Source: Granulicella sp.
Lineage (GTDB): Bacteria; Acidobacteriota; Terriglobia; Terriglobales; Acidobacteriaceae
NCBI GenBank assembly: GCA_027450185.1
Contig: DAIDKF010000006.1
Span: forward strand, 70,795-116,494
DNA length: 45,700 nt
Direction of reading: 5' to 3'
Made by a program: the position numbers and the translations under genes. Under the pieces are notes generated by a model. That model saw only the letters and a list, made by a program, of their open reading frames with translations, made no database searches and was not told the origin of the DNA. Within the stretch, counting starts at the first letter, position 1; each line of letters opens with the position of its first letter. Below, piece by piece: positions 8,269 to 17,365 of the stretch.

Positions 8269-10065
8269 CTAAGGATGTGTGGGGTGATCGCCGTAGAACT
8301 TCCACGAAGTTGTAACGTCTGGCGTCAGTGCGCTGTCTTCCATGTCCGCTCGCAACAGCTCAATCGGCATCGGTCCTTCGTGCAGAATCTTGTCGTGGAA
8401 CTGGCGGTTCGTCATCTTGTGCGAGTCCACGAGTTCGTGATGCAGCTCGCGGAACTGCAACGCGCCCATCAGATATGCACTCTGATACAGCGGCCCGACA
8501 GAGCCATCAAACGAGCGCCGCACCTCGGCAAGATCGTTCTCCGAGTCGAAACCAACATTGTCGATGAGATACTGCACGCACTGTTGCGGTGTCCATCGCC
8601 CCAGGTGAAAGTTCATCGTAAAGATGACCCGCGCCGAGCGGTGCATCCGCCATACCAGCGCGCCCACGCGCTCCTCCGGCGTCTTATCGAAGCCCATCTG
8701 ATAGAACAGCATCTCCCACCAGAACGCGTTGCCCTCGCCCCAGAACGGTGTATCGAAGCGGCGGCGATAAGGCCTGTAGCGTGCGTTCATATAGAACTGT
8801 AAAAAATGCCCCGGAATCATCTCGTGGAACGCCGTCGCCCGCGCGAACGGAATGTTGTTGCCGCGCATGCTCATCTCGCGCTGGTCGTACGTCATCGTAT
8901 CTGTTGGAAAGGACACGCTGATCTCGTCGCCGCCGGTAAAGAACGGATTCACCAACTGGCGCTGCGGCGTCATCATGATCATCGTCCACGTCTCGTCTGC
9001 AAGCGGCGGCACGGTTACAAGATCGTTGTTCACCGCAAAGTCACGGCCCTCAAGCACCAGCTTGCGAATGAGCTCTGGCTGCTCGCCAGGCTGCACGTGC
9101 ATCTCCTTCACCTTCTCCACCGCTGCATGCCAGTTGTCGCCGTATCCCATCTCGTGCGACGCTTTGAGCATCTCCTTCAGGCACCAGTCATACTCCGTCT
9201 GCGCAATCGCTATCAGCTCCTCCGGCGTGTACGGGATCATATCGTCGGATAGCTCATCCATCAGCGCCTGTCGTCCCACCGGATCGCCTATGATCGTTGT
9301 CTTATTGTCTGGCTTGATGCCGATCAGCTTCTCCTTCAGGAAGTTGCTGTAGTCCTCAAGCGCTTTGTTTGCGGTGTTGTACGGCATCCCAACCCACCAG
9401 GTAAACTTCGGATCGTAACCGTTGTACTGGCCAAACCAATGACTCAGCGCCCGCTGAAACTCGCGTGTCGCCTGCACCGCGCGGTTGGCCACCACCGGAT
9501 CAATCTTCGCTCCGGCCGTCGCCGTGCCATCGGTCCCCGCATGAGAATGATCAGGATCGAACTCCTTCCGCGCGGCGTCAATCTGTTTCACCATCGCATT
9601 CAAAAGTTCCGCGTCTTTCTCCGCATCGGGCCGCTGCATCAGGCGCTCCTTCTCCAGGAATGCTTCTATGGTTGCGGAGAAGGGAAGCAGCGGCTGCATC
9701 TGCGCCCTCTGCTGCTTCTCAATCGCCATCCGGTGCTGGTTCGCGATCAGCTCGTGCTTCAGCAGCAGGTAGTCGATCTGGTCCTCATGCGAGAGCGCAT
9801 CGAAGTCCAGCGTCTTCAGCATCGCAAGCTCATCGCTGTAGAAGCGTGCAAAACGCGCCGCGCGCGCCGTGGAGATCCGCAGCGGATACACGCGGTCAAG
9901 CGACATTTCATCCTGCGTAAAGTTCTCGATGATTGCGGGCATGCGCGCCTCGGGCCCTGTATCCGTTTTGCGAGCCGCCGTCGCCGCTGTACCCGCAACG
10001 CAGGTCAGGCTTGTGCCGGCAGCCAGCACCGAAAGCAGTTTGACCGTTCGATAGATGATTCGCAT
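8269..10065 (-). CDS. DUF885 family exported hydrolase (metallopeptidase-like)
   Basis: About 598 residues from the ATG at 10065, chosen because MRIIYRTVKLLSVLAAG starts a signal peptide and GAGGGG lies 9 nt upstream; an earlier in-frame ATG (10098) overlaps the presumed operator. The DUF885 hallmark is AFHEMIPGHFLQ (His414, Glu415, His420), a zinc-type HExxxxH arrangement seen across the family. DUF885 proteins are common in acidobacteria; some resemble carboxypeptidases, though few are characterised. It heads the operon with the Tat-exported protein and is transcribed divergently from the S9 peptidase. In this setting a role in cutting peptides released from the glycoprotein backbone is plausible but not shown by the sequence. 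Confidence 0.88.
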   Translation of the reverse strand: MRIIYRTVKLLSVLAAGTSLTCVAGTAATAARKTDTGPEARMPAIIENFTQDEMSLDRVYPLRISTARAARFARFYSDELAMLKTLDFDALSHEDQIDYLLLKHELIANQHRMAIEKQQRAQMQPLLPFSATIEAFLEKERLMQRPDAEKDAELLNAMVKQIDAARKEFDPDHSHAGTDGTATAGAKIDPVVANRAVQATREFQRALSHWFGQYNGYDPKFTWWVGMPYNTANKALEDYSNFLKEKLIGIKPDNKTTIIGDPVGRQALMDELSDDMIPYTPEELIAIAQTEYDWCLKEMLKASHEMGYGDNWHAAVEKVKEMHVQPGEQPELIRKLVLEGRDFAVNNDLVTVPPLADETWTMIMMTPQRQLVNPFFTGGDEISVSFPTDTMTYDQREMSMRGNNIPFARATAFHEMIPGHFLQFYMNARYRPYRRRFDTPFWGEGNAFWWEMLFYQMGFDKTPEERVGALVWRMHRSARVIFTMNFHLGRWTPQQCVQYLIDNVGFDSENDLAEVRRSFDGSVGPLYQSAYLMGALQFRELHHELVDSHKMTNRQFHDKILHEGPMPIELLRADMEDSALTPDVTTSWKFYGDHPTHP

Positions 10066-10094
10066 GAAGTAGTACCCCTCAGGACGCCAGATTT

Positions 10095-10112
10095 GCATAC
10101 AATTATGTATAC
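10095..10112. promoter_or_regulatory. Candidate GntR operator between DUF885 and S9 genes
   Basis: The string GCATACAATTATGTATAC has dyad symmetry: ATACA (10097-10101), a four-base spacer, TGTAT (10106-10110). It lies in the 94-bp divergent gap and resembles sites at 13652, 22829 and 24517. AT-rich FadR-subfamily GntR operators are of this general kind. Part of it (TATACT) could also be a -10 element. Confidence 0.45.
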
Positions 10113-10159
10113 TTATGCCTCAGTTGTAAATCGAATTCGCCTGGAGCCGACCCTCTCCC

Positions 10160-12754
10160 ATGAAGACCTCATCCGCCGTCTGGTTGTCGATTGGAGCTAT
10201 CTGCCTGCTGTCCATCCCCTCCCTCAACGCCCAGGGAACGCTTGCAGACTATCAACGGGCACACGATCTGCAGGACAAGGCATTCGGCCTTGTCGTCAAT
10301 GTTCCGGGTCCCGCGCACTGGATCGGCAACGAGCATCGTTTCTGGTATGCGAAGACCGTCAAAGGTGGAAGCGAATTCGTTCTGGTTGACGCGGACGCAG
10401 CCACAAAAAAGCCGGCCTTCGATCAGGAAAAGCTGGCCGCTGCAATCTCCAGGGCGACCAGTCACACGTATACAGCGCTCACCCTCCCATTCGCGCCGCC
10501 ACGCATGCGCCCTGGTGCACGACCTCCTGCTGAAGCCAACGGAAAGACCGCGCCCCTAAAGTTCCTCGACAACGAACAGAGCCTATCGTTCGGTCTGGAT
10601 GATTCTCTTTTCATCTGCAAGCTGTCTGACTACACCTGCGCCAGAACTGGTCCCATTCCGAGCGAAGGGCGCCGCGACCGCAACTTCTCGCCGGAAGATC
10701 TCACTCAGCTAAGTCCTGAGGTCGCCACCGAGTTCAACGGCGGCGATCCGGCAAACGGTCTTGAGTTTCACTCACCCGCTCCGCAAGCCACCGGAGACGA
10801 TGACGACTCACCGGAGTTCGATCGCCGCCGCCAGCCTCCCTGCGCAGCCGCTCCCGAGCAGCCGGATAGGCAACCGCCCGCGGATCGCGATGACCATCCC
10901 GGCGTAGGTTCTCGAATTCTCGACCAGCAACCGGAACAGCCGCAGTCCACCTGCGCATCCTTCGATGGGCAATACAAAGCATTCATTCAAAACTTCAATG
11001 TCTATCTCAAGCCCAAGGGCGCCGCGCCCGCCTTCCCGCTCAGCTTCGATGGAACGGAGAACGACGCGTACACCTTCGAGACGCTCGCCTGGTCTCCGGA
11101 CTCGAAGAAGCTCGTCGCCTACCAGGTACGCCCAGGGTTCGATCGTCTGGTAACTTACGTCGAGTCTTCGCCCGCGGATCAAATCCAGCCCAAGACGACT
11201 ACCATCCACTACGCGAAGCCTGGCGACCCCGTGGACATTGCGCAACCCGTCCTCTTTGACGTCGCGACGAAACACGGTACGGTCATCAACAATAGCCTGT
11301 TTCCCAATCCCTTCTCTCTCACTGAACCAAAGTGGTGGAAGGACAGTCGTGGGTTCACCTTTGAATACAACCAGCGCGGACACCAAGCCTACTCGGTCAT
11401 TGAGGTGAACGCAAACACCAGCGCTCCACGCGCGCTCATCGCCGAAACCACCAGGACCTTCTTCTACTACAACGATCTCGGCCCCGGCCTCTCCGCCGGC
11501 CGTCGTTACCGCCATGATGTCGACGACGGCAAGGAGATCATCTGGGCGTCAGAACGCGACGGCTGGGAGCATCTCTACCTCTACGACGGCGTGACCGGTG
11601 CCGTGAAAAACCAGATCACCAAAGGTGACTGGCTGGTTCGCAACGTCGATTTCGTCGACGACAAAAACCGCCAGATCTGGTTTGAAGCAGGCGGCAGTAT
11701 CCCAGGGCAGGACCCCTACTTCACCCAGTACTACCGCATCAACTTCGACGGCACAGGTCTGACACGTCTCACCGACGCAGACGGGATGCACACCGCCAGC
11801 TTCTCGCGCGATCATGCCTTTTACGTTGACAGTTGGCAGCGCGTCGATCTTGCGCCCGTTGCACAGTTGCGCCGCACCTCCGACTCCAAAGTCATCCTCG
11901 ATCTCGATAAGGGAGACACCACCGCACTGCTGGCCGCGGGCTTCCGTTTCCCAGAGGTCTTCGTCGCCAGGGGCCGCGATGGCAAAACCGATATCTGGGG
12001 CACCATCACGCGTCCACTCCACTTCGACCCAAAGAAAAAATACCCCGTCATTGAGAACATCTACGCCGGTCCGCAAGGTTCGTTTGTTCCCAAGACCTTC
12101 AGTCCAGTCGCACCGGACCAGGCTCTCGCGGAGCTTGGTTTCATCGTCGTGCACATCGACGGCATGGGCACCAGCAATCGTTCCAAGGCCTTTCACGACG
12201 TCGCCTTCAAGAACCTCGCGGATGCCGGCTTCCCCGACCGCATCCTTTGGCACAAGGCTGTGGCTGCAAAATATCCCTACTACGACATCTCGCGCGTAGG
12301 GATCTTCGGCACCTCTGCCGGCGGTCAGAGCGCAATGGGCGCGCTCCTGTTCCACCCGGAGTTCTACAAGGTCTCCGTCAGCAACAGCGGTTGTCAGGAT
12401 AACCGCATGGACAAGATGTGGTGGAACGAGCAGTGGATGAGCTGGCCCGTTGGCCCGCAGTATGCCGCATCTTCTAACGTCGATAACGCCTACCGCCTGC
12501 AAGGTAAAGTGCTGCTCATCATCGGCGAGATGGATACCAACGTCGATCCCTCTTCTTCTCTGCAGGTCGTCAACGCCTTCGTCAAAGCGCACAAGCACTT
12601 CGACATGCTGTACATCCCGGGCCAGAATCACGGCGTCGGTATCCTCGCGAACGAACACTACCGCGACGACTACTTCGTTCGCAATCTTCTCAACGTGGAG
12701 CCGCCGGACTGGAACCATGTCGCGCTCAGGAAGGACGAGCCTCCGGCAAAATAG
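10160..12754 (+). CDS. Secreted S9 family (DPP IV-like) serine peptidase
   Basis: A prolyl-type oligopeptidase-family serine peptidase of 864 residues. A signal peptide ([18 protein letters not shown], cleavage near LNAQ) is followed by a DPP IV-like beta-propeller (about 30-600) and a C-terminal alpha/beta-hydrolase. The triad is visible: Ser719 in GTSAGG, Asp792 in GEMDTNVDP, His824 in GQNHGVG. A Pro/Gln/Asp-rich, probably disordered insert occupies about residues 205-265; the frame stays open through it. S9 enzymes of this clan often cut after Pro or Ala, which fits a proline/hydroxyproline-rich backbone, but cleavage specificity cannot be read here. It is divergent from the DUF885 operon, with a candidate operator in the gap, and ends at a strong hairpin shared with the regulator gene. 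Confidence 0.9.
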   Translation: MKTSSAVWLSIGAICLLSIPSLNAQGTLADYQRAHDLQDKAFGLVVNVPGPAHWIGNEHRFWYAKTVKGGSEFVLVDADAATKKPAFDQEKLAAAISRATSHTYTALTLPFAPPRMRPGARPPAEANGKTAPLKFLDNEQSLSFGLDDSLFICKLSDYTCARTGPIPSEGRRDRNFSPEDLTQLSPEVATEFNGGDPANGLEFHSPAPQATGDDDDSPEFDRRRQPPCAAAPEQPDRQPPADRDDHPGVGSRILDQQPEQPQSTCASFDGQYKAFIQNFNVYLKPKGAAPAFPLSFDGTENDAYTFETLAWSPDSKKLVAYQVRPGFDRLVTYVESSPADQIQPKTTTIHYAKPGDPVDIAQPVLFDVATKHGTVINNSLFPNPFSLTEPKWWKDSRGFTFEYNQRGHQAYSVIEVNANTSAPRALIAETTRTFFYYNDLGPGLSAGRRYRHDVDDGKEIIWASERDGWEHLYLYDGVTGAVKNQITKGDWLVRNVDFVDDKNRQIWFEAGGSIPGQDPYFTQYYRINFDGTGLTRLTDADGMHTASFSRDHAFYVDSWQRVDLAPVAQLRRTSDSKVILDLDKGDTTALLAAGFRFPEVFVARGRDGKTDIWGTITRPLHFDPKKKYPVIENIYAGPQGSFVPKTFSPVAPDQALAELGFIVVHIDGMGTSNRSKAFHDVAFKNLADAGFPDRILWHKAVAAKYPYYDISRVGIFGTSAGGQSAMGALLFHPEFYKVSVSNSGCQDNRMDKMWWNEQWMSWPVGPQYAASSNVDNAYRLQGKVLLIIGEMDTNVDPSSSLQVVNAFVKAHKHFDMLYIPGQNHGVGILANEHYRDDYFVRNLLNVEPPDWNHVALRKDEPPAK

Positions 12755-12772
12755 CGCAGCTCCCCCGCAAAC

Positions 12773-12807
12773 ACAAAGTGCATTCGCAACCTGCGAATGC
12801 ACTTTGT
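12773..12807. terminator. Bidirectional hairpin terminator
   Basis: A perfect 16-bp stem, ACAAAGTGCATTCGCA against TGCGAATGCACTTTGT, with a 3-base loop, between two convergent genes. A/T-rich stem ends serve as the run of U in either direction. Confidence 0.85.
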
Positions 12808-12823
12808 TCTTCTCAGCGTCTTT

Positions 12824-13585
12824 CTACCAGCTTCCGCGCTCGCCAAAGATCTCGATCACGCGACCCAGCCGCACCGATCCCTGCTCCCAGTTCTTTTGCA
12901 GCCAGAGCTCCACCCGATCCGCATCCCCCGCCTTGATCGCCCGAATCACCTCATAGTGTTCCGCGACGGACAGATGCAGGTCTTTGATGATGGAGCTCGC
13001 GTACAACCGCCAGTAGCGCTCGGTCTGCGGTTCGATCGCCTTATGCAGGTTCGTCAAACGGGGCCCTGCGCCGTGCTTGATGATGAGCCGGTGAAACGAA
13101 TGGTCGTTCTCGAAGATCTCTCCGGGATTTCCATCGCGGTCCTTCGAGATAACCTCCAGCCGCTCATTTAATACCTGTAACTGCGCGCAGATTTCCTTGC
13201 GCTCCGGCGCCGGCAGGGCAGCTATGCCGCGTCCGGCGATGCCCTCCAGCCGCCCGATAATAAGGTAAAGCTCCCCCGCATCTTCTTGCGTAAGCGGCGC
13301 AACAATCATGCGCGACTTCTTTGCGTTGCGATGCTCGAGGATATATCCTTCGCGCTGAAGCCAGTGGATCGCACCGCGGACCGGCGTGCGACTCATGTTC
13401 AACCGCTCAGCCAGCTCCGCCTCCAATATCCATGTGCCAGGGGATAGCCGGCCGTGCACAATCAGTTCACGTATCTCCCGAAACGCTGTCACCAGGCTCG
13501 TGCCATGTTCTGCTTTTGCCTTTGTTGCCGAGCCGCTGCTCTTGCCTGTCTGTTTCTTCATGGGTGCGTCGATGGTCGCTTGCAA
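12824..13585 (-). CDS. GntR-family regulator with FCD ligand domain (FadR subfamily)
   Basis: DNA-binding repressor or activator, probably controlling the hydroxyproline and glycosidase genes around it. The 253-residue product has a Lys/Ser-rich tail, a winged helix-turn-helix (about residues 30-95; LVTAFREIRELIVHGRLSPG, AELAERLNMSRTPVRGA) and an all-helical FCD domain. The latter has ENDHSFHRLI and EHYEVI, which supply Asp/His metal ligands in this family. The start is uncertain: a TTG at 13585 has GGAG 11 nt upstream, while the ATG at 13561 lacks a clear site. It is divergent from the epimerase gene over a 107-bp gap. FCD regulators next to hydroxyproline operons commonly respond to Hyp or a pathway intermediate; the ligand here is inferred. 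Confidence 0.88.
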   Translation of the reverse strand: MQATIDAPMKKQTGKSSGSATKAKAEHGTSLVTAFREIRELIVHGRLSPGTWILEAELAERLNMSRTPVRGAIHWLQREGYILEHRNAKKSRMIVAPLTQEDAGELYLIIGRLEGIAGRGIAALPAPERKEICAQLQVLNERLEVISKDRDGNPGEIFENDHSFHRLIIKHGAGPRLTNLHKAIEPQTERYWRLYASSIIKDLHLSVAEHYEVIRAIKAGDADRVELWLQKNWEQGSVRLGRVIEIFGERGSW

Positions 13586-13603
13586 TGGGTTTAGTACTCC
13601 AGC

Positions 13604-13667
13604 CTTAATGTACCGCGTTTCTTTGGAAGATGCGGCGATTTTCGTGCGCCAACAATGTATCCAAAAT
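13604..13667. promoter_or_regulatory. Candidate operators in gntR / epimerase divergent gap
   Basis: Two short related sites lie in the gap: TTAATGTACCG (13604-13614) and ACAATGTATCCAAAAT (13652-13667). Both share AATGTA with the sites at 22829 and 24517. Placement between a GntR gene and its likely target operon is typical of autoregulation. The match is short, so support is moderate at best. Confidence 0.35.
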
Positions 13668-13692
13668 CGTCGACAATGAGGTATTATTGGTT

Positions 13693-14643
13693 ATGTCTTT
13701 TCGGTCGCCGATTTGCGTTGTCGACTCCCACACCCAAGGGGAGCCCAGCCGGGTTGTGGTCTCCGGCGGTCCTGATCTCGGCTCGGGCCCCATCGCCGAG
13801 CGCCTGCGTCGTTTCAGTTCCGAGTTCGATCACTTTCGCTCCGCCATCGTCTGTGAGCCGCGTGGCTCCGAAGTTGTGGTCGGCGCTCTGCTCCTCGAGC
13901 CCGTGCAACCCGACTCCTCCGCTGCCGTCATCTTCTTTAACGACGTAGGCTACCTTGGCATGTGCGGCCATGGCACCATCGGCGTCCTCGCCACCCTCGC
14001 TTATCTGGGTAAAGTCGGCGTGGGCCTCCACAGGATTGAGACGCCTGTTGGCATCGTCCAGGCGACCCTGCATAAAGATAAAAGTGTCACCGTCGAGAAT
14101 GTTCCCAGTTACCGCTTTCGCTCCAATGTCAGCGTCAACGTGCCAAACTATGGCGTGTACGCAGGAGATATTGCCTGGGGTGGAAACTGGTTCTTTCTGG
14201 TGTCCGATGCTCCCTGCGATCTCATCCCTGAAAATCGCACCACGCTGATCGCTGTGGCGACTGCGATCCGTTCAGCCCTGCAGGAGAGCGGCATCACCGG
14301 CGCCAACGGCGCATACATCGATCACATCGAGTTCTTCTCCCCGCCGCACGATGCAGAGAACTCCTCGCGCAACTTTGTCCTCTGCCCTGGCGCTTCGTTT
14401 GACCGCTCGCCCTGCGGTACCGGCACCAGCGCAAAGATGGCCTGCCTGTATGATGACGGCAAACTGCCCGCCGAGACATCCTGGAAGCAGGAAGGCATTC
14501 TCGGTACCGTCTTCGAGGGCTCGATTCGTGCTGGTCACGACGGTGAAGTCAACCCCAGCATTCGCGGTCGCGCCTGGATCACTGGCGAATCAAAGTTGTT
14601 GTTCGAAGATGACGACCCCTTCCGCGCAGGGATAAAGTTCTGA
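13693..14643 (+). CDS. 4-hydroxyproline 2-epimerase (proline racemase family)
   Basis: First step of trans-4-hydroxy-L-proline breakdown: epimerisation at C2 to cis-4-hydroxy-D-proline, cytosolic and cofactor-free. The 316-residue protein starts at the ATG at 13693 (MSFRSPICVVDSHTQGEP); a longer frame from 13630 overlaps the promoter region. Both catalytic cysteines of the epimerase/racemase type are present: Cys91 in MCGHGTIG and Cys241 in SPCGTGTSA. This separates it from trans-3-hydroxyproline dehydratases, which have Thr in place of the second Cys. Hydroxyproline rather than proline is preferred as substrate because of the downstream genes. It leads a tightly packed five-gene operon; the next gene starts one base after its stop. 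Confidence 0.92.
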   Translation: MSFRSPICVVDSHTQGEPSRVVVSGGPDLGSGPIAERLRRFSSEFDHFRSAIVCEPRGSEVVVGALLLEPVQPDSSAAVIFFNDVGYLGMCGHGTIGVLATLAYLGKVGVGLHRIETPVGIVQATLHKDKSVTVENVPSYRFRSNVSVNVPNYGVYAGDIAWGGNWFFLVSDAPCDLIPENRTTLIAVATAIRSALQESGITGANGAYIDHIEFFSPPHDAENSSRNFVLCPGASFDRSPCGTGTSAKMACLYDDGKLPAETSWKQEGILGTVFEGSIRAGHDGEVNPSIRGRAWITGESKLLFEDDDPFRAGIKF

Positions 14644-14644
14644 G

Positions 14645-15778
14645 ATGAAGCCGCTCGATGTTCTCATCGTAGGTGCGGGAATCGTAGGTAGCTCTGTGGC
14701 GCGGGAGTGCGCTCTGCTAGGCTGGCGGGTCGGCGTCGTTACCGGGGGCACTCTTGCGGGCAGTTCAACGGTTGCGGGCATGGGTCACGTCGTCGTCATG
14801 GACGACTCCCCCGCGCAGCTCGCCCTCACTGCCTACTCCCAGTCTGTCTGGCGCGAACTCGTCCCGCAGCTTCCAAAGGTAACCGAGTACGAGCAATGCG
14901 GCACCATCTGGGTCGCGGCTGACCACGATGAGATGGCTGAGGTGCAGGCCAGGCATGAAGTCTACGCCAGGGGCGGCCTTGAGACCCGTGTGCTTTCTGC
15001 GTCCGACCTTGCGGCGGCCGAGCCAAACCTGCGCTCAGGTCTGGCGGGTGGCTTGTTGGTTCCCGCCGACGGTGTGATCTACCAGCCCGCCGCCGCCGCG
15101 TACTTCCTCCACCAGGCCCAGCAGCACGGGGCCGAGATTTTCCCCCTGCGCGCAACCGCTGCTGCACACGGCGTACTTCGCCTCGCTGATGGTACATCGT
15201 TGGCCGCGCCCCGCATCGTCCTGGCCGTCGGCGCTGAGTGCGAGTTGCTTCCGGCCATGCAGATTCAACGACGCAAAGGCCATCTCGTCATATCCGACCG
15301 TTATCCTGGCTTCTTGCGGCATCAGCTTGTCGAACTCGGCTATCTCAAGAGCGCCCACAAAGTCGCCGAAGACTCCGTAGCCTTCAACATTCAACCGCGC
15401 CAGACGGGCCAGTTGCTCATCGGCTCATCGCGTCAATATGGAAACAGCGACTCCGAAATTGAGACTGCTATCATGCAACGCATGATCGACCGCGCGTTGG
15501 ACTACATGCCCGGTCTTCGCAACGTCTCCATTCTGCGTGCCTGGACAGGCTCCCGTGCCGCAACGCCGGACAAGCTTCCGCTCATCGGGCCCGCGAAAGG
15601 TCTCGCCGACGACGACACGCTCTGGCTCGCCGCCGGCTTTGAAGGTCTCGGCATCACTAACGCCCCCGGTGCTGCGCGCCTGCTGGTCAACGCGATGGTC
15701 GGGCGTGCCTCTGCAATCGACGCAACTCCCTACCTCCCTGCGCGGCTCAACGCAGGAGCGGCGGTCGCGTATGCCTGA
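14645..15778 (+). CDS. D-hydroxyproline dehydrogenase, FAD subunit (DAO family)
   Basis: FAD-dependent amine oxidoreductase of the D-amino-acid oxidase fold, 377 residues. The N-terminal dinucleotide-binding motif is VLIVGAGIVGSSVARE, and the C-terminal part carries the usual DAO-fold signature WTGSRAATPDKLPLIGP with a terminal GLGITNAPG-like loop. Known multi-subunit D-hydroxyproline dehydrogenases, related to HcnABC and octopine/nopaline oxidases, pair such a beta subunit with a ferredoxin-like subunit and an FAD/BFD subunit. Exactly these two follow here. The predicted reaction is cis-4-hydroxy-D-proline to 1-pyrroline-4-hydroxy-2-carboxylate. Its stop overlaps the next start by 8 nt, so translation is coupled. 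Confidence 0.88.
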   Translation: MKPLDVLIVGAGIVGSSVARECALLGWRVGVVTGGTLAGSSTVAGMGHVVVMDDSPAQLALTAYSQSVWRELVPQLPKVTEYEQCGTIWVAADHDEMAEVQARHEVYARGGLETRVLSASDLAAAEPNLRSGLAGGLLVPADGVIYQPAAAAYFLHQAQQHGAEIFPLRATAAAHGVLRLADGTSLAAPRIVLAVGAECELLPAMQIQRRKGHLVISDRYPGFLRHQLVELGYLKSAHKVAEDSVAFNIQPRQTGQLLIGSSRQYGNSDSEIETAIMQRMIDRALDYMPGLRNVSILRAWTGSRAATPDKLPLIGPAKGLADDDTLWLAAGFEGLGITNAPGAARLLVNAMVGRASAIDATPYLPARLNAGAAVAYA

Positions 15779-16016
15779 GATGCTCTCTCTGCGGATCAAC
15801 GGCGCGACTGTTCGCGTGGCTAATGGAACCTCGGTGTCCGCCGCAATGTTGATCGCCGGTCAGCCAACGCGCATCTCCGTCACCGGAGAACCGCGTGGGC
15901 CTGTCTGCGGCATGGGCATCTGTTTTGAGTGCCGCGCCATCGTCAACGGAATGCCGCATCAACGCACCTGCCAACTCCTCTGCGAGGAAGGCATGACGGT
16001 GGAGACGAATCGATGA
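15771..16016 (+). CDS. Small [2Fe-2S] ferredoxin-like dehydrogenase subunit
   Basis: An 81-residue protein with a plant-type ferredoxin cysteine pattern: Cys46, Cys51, Cys54 and Cys67 in PVCGMGICFEC and RTC. It is the electron-transfer subunit of the three-part D-hydroxyproline dehydrogenase and lies between the FAD subunits, as in HcnA/HypA-like systems. The start ATG at 15771 lies inside the end of the previous gene with an AGGAG site about 13-17 nt upstream. The stop overlaps the next ATG (ATGA at 16013-16016). The gene is easily missed because a longer overlapping frame starts far upstream. Confidence 0.88.
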   Translation: MPEMLSLRINGATVRVANGTSVSAAMLIAGQPTRISVTGEPRGPVCGMGICFECRAIVNGMPHQRTCQLLCEEGMTVETNR

Positions 16017-17365
16017 GCCCTCCCTCCACAACCGACGTTCTGGTGGTCGGCGCGGGCCCCGCAGGCATCGCGGCCGCAACGGCTGCTGCCGAGCACGGTC
16101 GCAAGGTCATTGTGCTCGATGACAACCGCAAGCCCGGCGGCCAGATCTGGCGCGACTCCTCGGTCATCGCTTCACCTGCCAGGAGCGCGAGCGGCTCACG
16201 CAAACAGCGCGCAATCGATCGTCTGCAGCGTTCCGGCGCGACCTTGCTCTCCGGCCACACCGTCTTCAGCGCGTCAGCTTCAGGGCAGCTTGAAACCTTA
16301 CGCGAGCTCGCCACAGGCAGCTTCGCCGAGCGATTCCGGTTTGAGCAACTCATCCTCGCTACAGGAGCGCGAGAGCGCTTCTTGCCCTTCCCCGGTTGGA
16401 CCCTTCCCGGAGTCTTTGGTGTTGGCGGGCTCCAGGCTCTCGTGCGCGCAGGCTACTCCGTTGCCGGCAAGCGCATCATCGTCGCAGGCACAGGCCCGCT
16501 GCTGCTCGCCGTCGCCGCGCACCTTTCGCACGACGGTGCTAACGTCGTCGCAGTCATCGAGCAGGCTGCTCTCTCCAGCCTCATACCGTTCGCCGCATCC
16601 TTGTGGCGGCAGCCATCCAAGCTCTTGCAGGGCGCGCAATATCGTGCAAGCCTCAGCTCCGCCTCCTATCGAACCGCGGCCTGGGTAGCCGAAGCCATCC
16701 CCGCCACCGACGGCCGCTCGCTCTCCGCTGTCCGCATCACCGACGGCAAACGAACCTGGACCGAGCCATGCGACCTGCTCGCTTGCGGTTATCATCTCGT
16801 GCCCAACACGGAGCTTGCCGAATTGATCGGCTGTACCTTGCAACGCGGCTTCGTGCAGGTGGATGAGCAACAGCGCACCTCGGTGCCAAACGTCTTTTGT
16901 GCTGGCGAGCCCACCGGCATCGCCGGCCTCGAAGCGGCGCTCCTCCAGGGTGAGATTGCAGGGCGTGCCTGTGCAGGAGTTGCCACGGCCTCCCTGCGCA
17001 GCCGAGCCAACAAGGAGCAAGCCTTCGCTCGCGGACTTGCGCGCGCCTTCGCCTTGCGTCCCGAGTTGCGCCAACTGCCGCAGCCCGGCACAATCGTCTG
17101 CCGCTGCGAGGATGTCGCCTTCGCCAACCTGCAGCACCCATCCGGCTGGGCAGACATCAAGTTGCAAACCCGTTGCGGCATGGGCCCGTGTCAGGCCCGT
17201 GTCTGCGGTCCCGCAGTCGAGTTCCTGCTCGGCTCCAAGCCATCCTCCGTGCGCCAGCCCCTGTATCCCGTGCCTCTTCACGCCCTCACGGCCACAACCG
17301 AGCACGCACCCGAACCCTTCAAAGTTGAACCGGAATCCATCCATAAAGTTGAGGAGACAGCATGA
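16013..17365 (+). CDS. D-hydroxyproline dehydrogenase, FAD/NAD(P) subunit with BFD-like Fe-S
   Basis: A 450-residue pyridine-nucleotide-disulfide-oxidoreductase-type flavoprotein. The FAD motif is VLVVGAGPAGIAAATAA near the N-terminus, and a second dinucleotide fold shows IIVAGTGPLLLAVA. The C-terminal domain resembles BFD/NirB-type [2Fe-2S] modules with Cys363 and Cys365 (CRCE) and Cys388 and Cys393 (CGMGPC). This is the alpha subunit expected for a heteromeric D-hydroxyproline dehydrogenase. The true start is the ATG at 16013, overlapping the ferredoxin stop; the longer open frame from 15929 lies inside the ferredoxin gene. Its stop overlaps the next start (ATGA at 17362-17365). Confidence 0.9.
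   Translation: MSPPSTTDVLVVGAGPAGIAAATAAAEHGRKVIVLDDNRKPGGQIWRDSSVIASPARSASGSRKQRAIDRLQRSGATLLSGHTVFSASASGQLETLRELATGSFAERFRFEQLILATGARERFLPFPGWTLPGVFGVGGLQALVRAGYSVAGKRIIVAGTGPLLLAVAAHLSHDGANVVAVIEQAALSSLIPFAASLWRQPSKLLQGAQYRASLSSASYRTAAWVAEAIPATDGRSLSAVRITDGKRTWTEPCDLLACGYHLVPNTELAELIGCTLQRGFVQVDEQQRTSVPNVFCAGEPTGIAGLEAALLQGEIAGRACAGVATASLRSRANKEQAFARGLARAFALRPELRQLPQPGTIVCRCEDVAFANLQHPSGWADIKLQTRCGMGPCQARVCGPAVEFLLGSKPSSVRQPLYPVPLHALTATTEHAPEPFKVEPESIHKVEETA

Noticed and set aside
10750-10975. Frameshift in the S9 peptidase
   Set aside because: The frame is open throughout and motifs on both sides are in the same frame; acidic and Pro-rich loops are expected in this type of protein.
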